Assembly (NCBI RefSeq): GCF_003864415.1
Contig: NZ_BFFP01000008.1
Location: forward strand, 1 to 64,000
Direction of reading: 5' to 3'
Length of the DNA stretch: 64,000 nt
Origin: Ligilactobacillus salitolerans
GTDB lineage: Bacteria > Bacillota > Bacilli > Lactobacillales > Lactobacillaceae
Below are positions 44,308 through 52,446 of the stretch, in pieces. Below the pieces are notes generated by a model. It did not search any database. It saw only the letters and a list, made by a program, of their open reading frames with translations, and was not told the origin of the DNA. Made by a program: the position numbers and the translations under genes. Positions within the stretch are counted from its first letter, which is position 1. Every line of letters starts with the position of its first letter.

Positions 44308-46158
44308 TTATTTTGCTGCCTCTTGAGTCTGGGCTTTTTCCAAAGCATCTTTGACCGCTGCTTTAAGCGCGCGACTGGTTGACGATGCACCAGAAACAAC
44401 ATCAACATCATAGGAATTTGCGGCTACCATCTTTTCTGGCAGCTGTTCAATGGCAGAAAAACCATGTTCAGATTCGGATTGCTGAAGTACTTCGATTTTT
44501 TCTAGTGCAAGTTCGCTATCAACGGTGATCCTAACGACCATCTCGTCCCCAATTCCACCAGCACTTTGACCGATGAACTGGTTAGACTCAGTCGAATAGG
44601 CAGCAGCTGCTTCTTGATGCACATCACTCTGGAGTGCAGCCGACTTAGCGCTGCTGGCTGGAGACTTGTGTTCTTCAGTAATACTTGCACTGGTCATTGT
44701 ATCAACGTCTCCCCTAGCCGCATTTTCACCGGCAATCTTCCCGAAAATCAAGCACTCTGCGATGTTACCGCCGCCTTGATATTGGTTGGCGCAGATCCCG
44801 CCAAGTTCGCCCGCACTATAGAGGTGTGGAATCGGTTCGTTGTTGATATCCAAGACTTCAGCCTTGCTGTTTCTAAGCGGGCCACCTTGGGTATTCAAGA
44901 CTGTCTGTTCCAATGCTAGAGCGTAGTATGGGCCAGCACCTAAGGCTTTCATTGTTTGTGGATCCCTATTATAGCGATAGTCTCTGCCTTGCTCCGCAAA
45001 GAGGGCAAAGTCTGCCACTTCATTTGCCAAAATCTCAGGAACAGCACCGATTTTTTCAGCGAGATCAGCGATTGTATCTGCAGATACAGCTTTTTCTAAG
45101 AGCGGTTTTAAGAATTTAGCTGCCGGTCCGCTGACAATCTTATCGTATTGTTGCTGATCAAAGATCAAATGCGGGTGATCTTGATTCTGCGGAACAGCCC
45201 AAGTTCCATGATTATAAATATGTCCGTGGCGATTCCCTTCACTTTCATTAAAGTAACGCGAGCCATCATCCCCAGCAACAAAAATTGATCCAATGTGAAA
45301 TTCATCGGTTCCCATATCCATGGCTGCCCTGGATCCTGGTTCGACCCGAACTGCCAAACCATGCATCATCCCCAGAGATTCATAGTTTCTCATATGCCAG
45401 AGCTGAGCCCCAGCTTCGATCGCCATATCGATCCCCGCGCCTTGGTTATATAAGGAACCTAGTGGAGCCAAGCTTGAAGCACCCAAGTAATCTTGGATCT
45501 TCTGTTGGTCATTTTCAAAGCCGCCCAGCGTCAAGATAACACCATTTGCGGCTTGAACATTCAATTCGACACCCTTGCGCTTGATTTGGACCCCAAGGAC
45601 TGTTTTATGTTGTTCATCTTGAATTAAGTGTAATGCTGGTGATTCATACCAAACATCGATCTTGTCACTGCGGTCAGTGACTTTTTCTTTGAGTAATTTC
45701 CACAAAGCAGCATCAAACATTCCATCATGAACAGTTAAGAAATCATAAGTCTCTACCCCTGGAAATTCAGGATATTCATGAATCGCATCTTTCAAGATTT
45801 CGTTGTACTTCGGGCTTTGGTCGAAGCTGTACGGTTCAACCTCCAAATAATCTTTGATGTACTCTTTCATGTGGAACATTCCGGAAACAAAAGTCTCTTT
45901 CATTTCTTCGTCCAGATCCATTGGTGCCGTTAGCTTGCTGTAATAGCTGTAGAGTTGATCATAATCATTCCCTGACCCAATCAGCTGAGCACAATAGCGC
46001 GTATTGCCGCCTTCTTGTCCTTCAGGTGCAGAATCCACTAACAGAACTTTCGCCCCATTGTCTGCCGCAAAACGAGCAGCCGTAGCACCAGCACCCCCAA
46101 AACCAACTACTACTACATCATAAGTTGTATCCCATTCGATTCCCGTATTTGCCTGCAC
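44308..46158 (-). CDS. FAD-dependent fumarate/urocanate reductase-type flavoprotein with FMN-binding domain
   Basis: 616 aa. The FAD dinucleotide motif VVVGFGGAGATAARFAADNGA opens a FAD_binding_2 reductase domain; GGGNIAECLIFGKIAGENAA closes it at about residue 480. After a linker containing DTMTSAS comes an FMN_bind domain with DVVSGASSTS, the site where ApbE attaches FMN to Ser/Thr. Related soluble enzymes reduce fumarate, urocanate, acrylate or similar enoates with NADH. The order is reversed compared with enzymes having FMN_bind at the N-terminus. Substrate unknown. AT-rich spacer upstream. Confidence 0.88.
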   Translation of the reverse strand: MQANTGIEWDTTYDVVVVGFGGAGATAARFAADNGAKVLLVDSAPEGQEGGNTRYCAQLIGSGNDYDQLYSYYSKLTAPMDLDEEMKETFVSGMFHMKEYIKDYLEVEPYSFDQSPKYNEILKDAIHEYPEFPGVETYDFLTVHDGMFDAALWKLLKEKVTDRSDKIDVWYESPALHLIQDEQHKTVLGVQIKRKGVELNVQAANGVILTLGGFENDQQKIQDYLGASSLAPLGSLYNQGAGIDMAIEAGAQLWHMRNYESLGMMHGLAVRVEPGSRAAMDMGTDEFHIGSIFVAGDDGSRYFNESEGNRHGHIYNHGTWAVPQNQDHPHLIFDQQQYDKIVSGPAAKFLKPLLEKAVSADTIADLAEKIGAVPEILANEVADFALFAEQGRDYRYNRDPQTMKALGAGPYYALALEQTVLNTQGGPLRNSKAEVLDINNEPIPHLYSAGELGGICANQYQGGGNIAECLIFGKIAGENAARGDVDTMTSASITEEHKSPASSAKSAALQSDVHQEAAAAYSTESNQFIGQSAGGIGDEMVVRITVDSELALEKIEVLQQSESEHGFSAIEQLPEKMVAANSYDVDVVSGASSTSRALKAAVKDALEKAQTQEAAK

Positions 46159-46333
46159 GTCAAAGCCCTCCTTATATTTAACTTTGTTTATTTTATCACA
46201 AAAGGAGCGGCTTTTGACAGCTTAACTTTTAAGATTTAGCAACGCTTTTCTGTCTTTTCATTACCTATGTTTTCACAACTGTACTAAAAGCTTATTAAAC
46301 TTTATTTCATATCTACGTTAAGATTAAAAAACG

Positions 46334-46362
46334 TTTTCAACCGTTATCATCACGCGTATAAT
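46334..46362 (+). promoter_or_regulatory. cas9 promoter
   Basis: -35 TTTTCA (46334-46339), 17-bp spacer, -10 TATAAT (46357-46362), 40 bp before the chosen cas9 start. Confidence 0.6.
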
Positions 46363-46401
46363 ATTAATAATAGGAGCAAATTAATTAAGGGGATGAATAA
46401 G

Positions 46402-49400
46402 ATGACACAAAATATTAGCTTAGGCTTGGATATTGGTGTTTCTTCTGTCGGTTTCAGTATATTAGACTATAAAGCTGGCGAAATTATAGAACTTGGGGCA
46501 GATCTTTTCAAAGCTAGTGATGCAGAAAAAAACCAAACAAGAAGAGTACAAAGAGGCGGTCGCAGACTAGGTCGTAGAAAACAAAATCGGCGTATCGATG
46601 CTGTAAAATTATTTAAAGATTACGGGCTAATCAATGATAGTATATTTGGCGGATTTGAAATCACTAAAGAGAACTATTATCTTCCATTTAATCACAACCA
46701 AAACCCTTATGAATTACGTGTTAAGGGTCAAAAGTCAAAATTGACAAAGGAAGAACTGTCTTTTGCCCTCTATAATTTAGTAAAACGCAGAGGCATTAGT
46801 TACACATTAGATGATGAAGCTGAACAAGAGCAGGATTCCAGTTATTCAAAAAGCTTAGAAATCAACAAAAATTCCCTTGAAAAAAAATCGGTAGCGGAAA
46901 TCCAATTGGCGCGTCTGAATGAAAATCACAAAGTTCGAGGACAAGTTAATAGTAATGATGACACTTTGTTAAATGTGTTCCCAAATTCAGCTTTTCTTCA
47001 AGAAGCAAAGTCGATTATTCAAACACAACGACAATTCTATCCCAATATTCTCACCGCTGATTTCGAGGAAAAATATTGTAACATTTTGACCCGTAAAAGA
47101 GAATATTTTGAAGGACCAGGGAGTGATAAATCTAGAACAGATTATGGTATTTACAAAACTGATGGCAGAACTTTAAACAATTTGTTTGAAGAATTAATCG
47201 GTCATGATCAAATTAACCCAAAAGAATTACGAGCACCAAATAATTCATACACTGCCCAGTTATTTAATCTTTTAAATGACTTAAACAATCTCACAATCAC
47301 AACTTATGAGGATGGCAAGATATCTTCAGCAGATAAGCAAGAAATAATTACGACCTTGAAAAATGCAACTGGAAATGTACAGATGCTTGCTACAATAAAA
47401 AAGGTAGCTCATTGCACCGATTCAGATATAAGAGGCTATAGAACTGATCCATTGAACGACAAACCGGATATTAGCTCTTTGGCATCATATCGAAAAGTAA
47501 AAAAAGAATTTGCTAAAGAAGGAATAGATGTCGATCAATGGCCAACAGAGTTCTTTGACCAATTATGTTTTATTTTGACTTTAAATACCGAAGATGGCGA
47601 GATTCGCAAGCGTATAGAAACGGGCTTGGCACCAAAATACAAGTTTTTAAACAAAAGAATCGTGCAAACAATAATCGATTTAAAGGATAGCTTTAAAACT
47701 TCAAGCAAAAATAAATGGCATAGATTTTCTCTTAAAACAATGAATCAGTTAATTCCTGACATGCTGCAAAGACCTGTCGAACAAATGACTTTACTATCAG
47801 AACTTGGTTTAATAAAAAATGATCACAAAAAATTTAAGGACAATTCGTATCTTCCTTATAAAGAAATAGCTGAAGGCATTTTCAATCCGGTTGTAGCAAA
47901 ATCTGTTCGTGAATCATTGAAAATCGTAAATTATTTTATAAAGAAATACGGAACTCTTGATTACATTGTGGTCGAAATGCCACGGGATAAAAATGAAGAA
48001 GAGCAAAAAAAGTTTATTCAAAACTTGCAAAAAGAAAACGCGAAAGTTAAAGATATGGCTATAACCACATTTAGCCAATCCCTTAGCAATCCCCTTGACC
48101 TTGAAAGTACATTAGCCAAATCAGGCAGTGGAAAATTGCTGACAAAAATCCGATTATGGTATGAGCAAGATGGGAAATGCCTATATAGCGGCAAAACCAT
48201 TACAGCCAATGACTTACTGCAAAACCCTAACATGTTCGAAATAGATCATATTATCCCACAATCTGTTTCCTACGATGATAGTTTGGCTAATAAAACGCTT
48301 TGTTATGCAGGTATGAACCAAGCAAAGAGCCAAAGAACCCCCTATGAGTTTTTGATTACAAAAGACACAAAAGGTGCACAGACTTGGGAACAATACAAAG
48401 CAATGGTCAAAGCTAACCGTACTTTCTCAAATAAAAGCAATAAAGCAAAAAAAGCCAATCTGCTATTTAAAGACAGCTTAAACTCAATTGAAACCCGCAA
48501 ACGGTTCATTGCGAGAAATCTAGTTGATACCCGTTATGCTTCGAGAGTAGTTTTAAACAACCTTCAAGAGTTTTTCAGTGAAAAAGAAACTGGCACCAAA
48601 GTCTCAGTTGTTCGTGGAAAGTTCACATCAACTCTTAGAAAAAAATGGCATTTAAATAAAACACGCGAAACTTTCCATCACCATGCTGTTGATGCATCCA
48701 TTATTGCCACAACACCATTTTTAAAAATTTGGAATAGAGGCGGTTCAATATTTGCAAAAAAAATTGCAGAAAATACAATTGACATTCAGACTGGTGAAAT
48801 ACTGAATAATACAAAGTTTAATGAATTAGCTTTAAGTTTACCTTTCAAAAATTTTACCGATCAATTTGAGAATATAGAAAGCAAAATCAAGTTTTCCCAC
48901 CAGGTTGATAAGAAAATGAATCGTAGACTAAGCGATGACACAATACGTTCTGTTCGAACTACGCAAATAGATGGTGAAACAAAGTCGTTTGACTATATGA
49001 CTTGGAAAACCAAAGACATATATACAACTGAAGGTTTCAAAAACTTCAAGGAAATATATGATAAAAATCCAAACAAATTTTTGATGAAGCAGATTGATCC
49101 TTCCAGCTTTTCAAAATTAGAAAAAATTATGTCCAATTACCCTGCTTTTGAAGAACTATTGGACCAGTCAAGTAAAGTTAAGCGTGTTGATGTCAGTCCA
49201 TTCGAATTATATCGAAGAGAACATGGTGATATCAAAAAAGATTCTAAGAAAAATAAAGGCCCAGTGATTCGTCGTTTAAAATACTATGATAAAAAAGTTG
49301 GAACAAAGATCGATATCACACCATCATCCGCAAAAAATAAAAAAGCAATTTTAATTTCACTAAAGCCTTGGAGAACGGACGTGTTTTTCAATAACGATAC

Positions 49401-49845
49401 ACATGAGTACGAAATTATGGGAATAAAATACTCTGATTTATCAAACGTCAAAGGCACACTAGGTATTAAGAAACAACGGTACCAAGCTATCAAAAATAAA
49501 GAAAACATATCCAACAATTCTGAATTTAAATTTTCTTTATACGAAAACAATAGAATTAAAGTTTTAAATACAGAAACAAACGAATCTGTTGAAATGCTTT
49601 TCTTATCCAGAATAAAAGAAAATCAAACTTTATATGTTGAATTAAAAATGATCGATTCAGATAAACCGCACGATACAACACTCCCCATTTATGGGAAAGT
49701 TAAAGAAGGAGGTCGTATTCAAAAAAGATTGATACCTAAAAAATATAACAATGTCTGTAGGCTTTGGAAAGTTAATACTGATATAGTTGGAAATACATTT
49801 TATATAGAAAAAGAAGGAGATATTCCAAAAAATATTCTTGTCTAG
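46402..49845 (+). CDS. cas9: CRISPR-associated endonuclease Cas9, type II-A (compact)
   Basis: 1147 aa from ATG 46402; the in-frame ATG at 46393 touches the AAGGGG site, whereas 46402 is nine bases away. RuvC-I GLDIGVSSVGFS (D10), arginine-rich bridge helix RRVQRGGRRLGRRKQNRR, RuvC-II VVEMPRD (E525), HNH core EIDHIIPQS (H616) and RuvC-III HHHAVDASI (D764). All catalytic residues are intact. Size and motifs place it with the ~1120-aa S. thermophilus CRISPR1 Cas9. It cleaves crRNA:tracrRNA-matched DNA. The PAM cannot be read here. AT-rich compared with flanking genes. Confidence 0.97.
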   Translation: MTQNISLGLDIGVSSVGFSILDYKAGEIIELGADLFKASDAEKNQTRRVQRGGRRLGRRKQNRRIDAVKLFKDYGLINDSIFGGFEITKENYYLPFNHNQNPYELRVKGQKSKLTKEELSFALYNLVKRRGISYTLDDEAEQEQDSSYSKSLEINKNSLEKKSVAEIQLARLNENHKVRGQVNSNDDTLLNVFPNSAFLQEAKSIIQTQRQFYPNILTADFEEKYCNILTRKREYFEGPGSDKSRTDYGIYKTDGRTLNNLFEELIGHDQINPKELRAPNNSYTAQLFNLLNDLNNLTITTYEDGKISSADKQEIITTLKNATGNVQMLATIKKVAHCTDSDIRGYRTDPLNDKPDISSLASYRKVKKEFAKEGIDVDQWPTEFFDQLCFILTLNTEDGEIRKRIETGLAPKYKFLNKRIVQTIIDLKDSFKTSSKNKWHRFSLKTMNQLIPDMLQRPVEQMTLLSELGLIKNDHKKFKDNSYLPYKEIAEGIFNPVVAKSVRESLKIVNYFIKKYGTLDYIVVEMPRDKNEEEQKKFIQNLQKENAKVKDMAITTFSQSLSNPLDLESTLAKSGSGKLLTKIRLWYEQDGKCLYSGKTITANDLLQNPNMFEIDHIIPQSVSYDDSLANKTLCYAGMNQAKSQRTPYEFLITKDTKGAQTWEQYKAMVKANRTFSNKSNKAKKANLLFKDSLNSIETRKRFIARNLVDTRYASRVVLNNLQEFFSEKETGTKVSVVRGKFTSTLRKKWHLNKTRETFHHHAVDASIIATTPFLKIWNRGGSIFAKKIAENTIDIQTGEILNNTKFNELALSLPFKNFTDQFENIESKIKFSHQVDKKMNRRLSDDTIRSVRTTQIDGETKSFDYMTWKTKDIYTTEGFKNFKEIYDKNPNKFLMKQIDPSSFSKLEKIMSNYPAFEELLDQSSKVKRVDVSPFELYRREHGDIKKDSKKNKGPVIRRLKYYDKKVGTKIDITPSSAKNKKAILISLKPWRTDVFFNNDTHEYEIMGIKYSDLSNVKGTLGIKKQRYQAIKNKENISNNSEFKFSLYENNRIKVLNTETNESVEMLFLSRIKENQTLYVELKMIDSDKPHDTTLPIYGKVKEGGRIQKRLIPKKYNNVCRLWKVNTDIVGNTFYIEKEGDIPKNILV

Positions 49846-49866
49846 ATATCATCTTTTTGATACAAT
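49838..49866 (+). promoter_or_regulatory. tracrRNA promoter overlapping the cas9 stop
   Basis: -35 TTGTCT (49838-49843), 17-bp spacer, -10 TACAAT (49861-49866). The -35 lies over the last codons of cas9. Predicted start near 49873. Confidence 0.6.
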
Positions 49867-49872
49867 AGAGTT

Positions 49873-50003
49873 CGTAAGGGACGCCTTATATGTTTGAATA
49901 TTCATTCGCTACAGTTTTACCATTGTTAAATCTTTAAGGATCTACAGAAATAAGGGTTTATCCCGAATTTCCCGCCTATCTTTGATAGGCGGGTTCTTTT
50001 TGT
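49873..50003 (+). ncRNA. tracrRNA
   Basis: The anti-repeat starts at 49914: 26 bases (49914-49939) are perfectly complementary to the 3' part of the CRISPR repeat. A bulge ATC follows, then TACAGAAA (49943-49950) pairs with the repeat 5' end. Next is ATAA, a small nexus-like hairpin GGG-TTTAT-CCC (49954-49964), and a 10-bp terminator stem CCCGCCTATC / GATAGGCGGG (49971-49980, 49984-49993) with TTCTTTTTG. The layout parallels the S. thermophilus CRISPR1 tracrRNA. The 5' end is inferred from the promoter; a shorter processed form from about 49914 is expected after RNase III cutting. Confidence 0.93.
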
Positions 50004-50035
50004 CTACAAATAAACCGGGAATTTCTAAAAAATAA

Positions 50036-50064
50036 ATGAAAGCCTTTTATAAATAAGCTATACT
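50036..50064 (+). promoter_or_regulatory. Possible promoter of cas1-cas2-csn2
   Basis: -35 ATGAAA (50036-50041), 17-bp spacer, -10 TATACT (50059-50064). It would let the adaptation genes be transcribed independently of cas9, beyond the tracrRNA terminator. Confidence 0.45.
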
Positions 50065-50112
50065 ATATCTATATATCCCAATTACATTTTTTGAATATAA
50101 AGGGGCGATGTT

Positions 50113-51015
50113 ATGGGGTGGCGAATTGTACATATTAAAAATGGGGATTATCTGAGACTTAGACTTGACAACATTGAGATCACTAAATTGTCTCAGAAAG
50201 TCTTTATTCCCTTGTCTGATATTATTATGATCGTAATGGAAGGTAATAAAACATCAATTTCAACTAAACTTCTTAGTGCACTTAGCAAAAATAATATTGG
50301 TTTGGTCATTTGTGACGACAAGTTTTTGCCAAGTGGCCTATTTTTGCCATACGGACAGTATCATCATGTCAGCAAACGTGTAATTGCTCAATCTGAATGG
50401 AGCAAGTCACAAAAAGATTTACTTTGGCAAGCTATTATCAAACAAAAAATGGTCAATCAATTATCTTTCGCTCGTTACCTTGGAGTTGACCAAGATAGAA
50501 TCGATATGATGGATCATTTAATTTCAAAACTCACGATTGGTGATAAGACTAATCGTGAAGGACATGTTGCTAAAGTTTACTTCGACTCACTTTTTGGCAA
50601 TTCATTTACGAGAGACGACGATATACTGATTAATTACGCGATGAACTTTGGTTATTCGATCATTCGATCAGAAATCGCAAGAATTATCGTTGGTAATGGA
50701 TTAGTTACTATGTTAGGAGTATTTCATCGTAACGAATTTAACAGCTTTAATCTGGCAGATGACCTCATGGAACCATTTCGGCCATTAATGGATTACTGGA
50801 TAAATACACTTCTGGATGAAAAAGATACGTACCTCTCTTATAAAATCCGTTTAAAAATCATTGATTTCATAGATCAAACAATTATCTTAAATGGCAAGAC
50901 AGTAACTATGGATGACGCAATGCAAAAATTTGTACAATCATTTATCGTTGCAATAGATAGTGAAGACCCAGACTTATTAGTTAAAATTGAACTAAATAAT
51001 TTTATAGGAGATTAG
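50113..51015 (+). CDS. cas1: CRISPR integrase Cas1
   Basis: 300 aa, the type II Cas1 size. Starts MGWRIVHIKNGDYLRL after AAGGGGCGATGTT. The catalytic region is visible: an acidic HxxxxD/E pattern around REGHVAKVYFDSLFG (E) and VFHRNEFNSFNLADDLMEPFRP (H and D). With Cas2 it forms the spacer-integration complex; in type II-A it also works with Csn2 and Cas9. Followed one base later by cas2. Confidence 0.96.
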   Translation: MGWRIVHIKNGDYLRLRLDNIEITKLSQKVFIPLSDIIMIVMEGNKTSISTKLLSALSKNNIGLVICDDKFLPSGLFLPYGQYHHVSKRVIAQSEWSKSQKDLLWQAIIKQKMVNQLSFARYLGVDQDRIDMMDHLISKLTIGDKTNREGHVAKVYFDSLFGNSFTRDDDILINYAMNFGYSIIRSEIARIIVGNGLVTMLGVFHRNEFNSFNLADDLMEPFRPLMDYWINTLLDEKDTYLSYKIRLKIIDFIDQTIILNGKTVTMDDAMQKFVQSFIVAIDSEDPDLLVKIELNNFIGD

Positions 51016-51016
51016 G

Positions 51017-51340
51017 GTGAAATATCAAAATATGCGCTTACTATGTATGTTCGACCTTCCCATGGAAACCACCGTTGATAAAAGACAATACAGAATTTTT
51101 CGCAAAGAACTAATTCGAAACGGCTTCGTTATGTTGCAATACTCTGTATATTATCGGACCATTCCAAATCGCTCTGCTGGCAAAAAATACAAAAATGCCT
51201 TACAAAAATTTCTCCCCAATAATGGAGAGATTCGTCTACTGGCGGTCAGCGAAAAACAGTTTGATGATATGCAAATTTTGGTGGGTCAAAAGAGCCATCA
51301 GGAAATCTTGGTAGGTAATAAAAAGTTGGTGGCTATATGA
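51017..51340 (+). CDS. cas2: CRISPR-associated Cas2
   Basis: 107 aa starting at GTG 51017 after TATAGGAGATTAGG. Ferredoxin-like fold with MRLLCMFDLPMET (catalytic-type Asp after the first strand) and FRKELIRNGFVMLQYSVYYR. It bridges Cas1 dimers during spacer integration. Overlaps csn2 by four bases (ATGA). Confidence 0.95.
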   Translation: MKYQNMRLLCMFDLPMETTVDKRQYRIFRKELIRNGFVMLQYSVYYRTIPNRSAGKKYKNALQKFLPNNGEIRLLAVSEKQFDDMQILVGQKSHQEILVGNKKLVAI

Positions 51341-52371
51341 ATTTAAAAGTTGAAGTTGAGAACTCAGCCTTTTTAGATGTCGATATAAAAAACATTTTAT
51401 ATTTCACTGGATCTAATCAAGACTTATTATGGAAATTTTTTCGCAGTTTCTCACATTATGAAGAAAGAAACAACGAATTAACTAGCAATGTATATGGTGA
51501 AAACGGAATTGAAATTTCGCTGGGAGATCAACCCTTATCACCGAAAAACAATATCTTTCATTTTATTGATAGCAGAGAAAGCATCTACCAACAAATGACC
51601 TATCATAAACCTTCGCTGCTCTTCTCATATTTAAACAGCTTCGTTGAAAATAATTCAGTAAGTAAATCAATAGAACGGATCAATGACGAACTATATAAAC
51701 TTAATTTTGTTCTTCAAGACTTAAGTCATCAATTTTCAGATAGCTTGAACATTGATTTGAAAGATATCGACTATTTAAGCTTGTTAAAAAACAATCTGCA
51801 ATTAGGTTATCTTGAAAGCGATAAATTTCTACCTCTTGAATTTATGAACACTGACGAATTAGTGGACGAGTACCTTAACCTTATTAGAAAAAGCCTTGCT
51901 GAAAACTCAAATACACACTGGATCATTTTGTATAATTTGGACAACTATATTTCTAAAAAAAAGAGTAGCGAACTAGTAGATAAACTAAAGGAGCTCAGCC
52001 AAAGCTCCAACTTAAAAATAATCTATATAAATAACAATTTGAATGCATTAAAGCTTGATCCAACTGACATTGAAAAAATCGTTGTCGTCTCAAAAGAATC
52101 CACACAATTACCACCATATGATTTACTTCTTAACTCATTTAAATTACATTATCCCAATAGTTTGCTTATTTCTGATCAAGACTTTGTTGATAGCATCTGC
52201 AGGATAGTACCATTTATTGGAAACAAGGGGGAAGATGTTTACCTGACCGGCAAAGATTTGGTACTATTAAAGATAGCAAATATATTATTTGACTACGAGA
52301 CGTCGTTTGATCAAAAATATATTTCCTTAACAACTTCTGAAGTTGAGTTTCTTAACAAACAAGAACCTTAA
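51337..52371 (+). CDS. csn2: CRISPR adaptation protein Csn2, long form
   Basis: 344 aa. The N-terminal half (VENSAFLDVDIKNILYFTGSNQDLLWKFF) matches the Csn2 core, a ring-forming protein that binds free DNA ends. The length is that of the S. thermophilus CRISPR1 type (~350 aa) rather than the ~220-aa short form. No obvious Walker motif. Required for spacer uptake in type II-A, and its presence defines the subtype. Ends 75 bp before the first repeat. Confidence 0.9.
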   Translation: MNLKVEVENSAFLDVDIKNILYFTGSNQDLLWKFFRSFSHYEERNNELTSNVYGENGIEISLGDQPLSPKNNIFHFIDSRESIYQQMTYHKPSLLFSYLNSFVENNSVSKSIERINDELYKLNFVLQDLSHQFSDSLNIDLKDIDYLSLLKNNLQLGYLESDKFLPLEFMNTDELVDEYLNLIRKSLAENSNTHWIILYNLDNYISKKKSSELVDKLKELSQSSNLKIIYINNNLNALKLDPTDIEKIVVVSKESTQLPPYDLLLNSFKLHYPNSLLISDQDFVDSICRIVPFIGNKGEDVYLTGKDLVLLKIANILFDYETSFDQKYISLTTSEVEFLNKQEP

Positions 52372-52446
52372 GAAACATAAATTTTACCATAATACCACTT
52401 TTTTGCATCTTCTTTGCATGATTGTTCGGTTTTAAATTCCTTTGAG
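52372..52446 (+). promoter_or_regulatory. CRISPR leader
   Basis: 75-bp AT-rich stretch between csn2 and the first repeat. It ends TTTGAG (52441-52446) immediately before the repeat, matching the ATTTGAG-type leader-anchoring end of the CRISPR1-like type II-A group. New spacers should be added here. A convincing -35/-10 pair is not evident. Confidence 0.75.
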
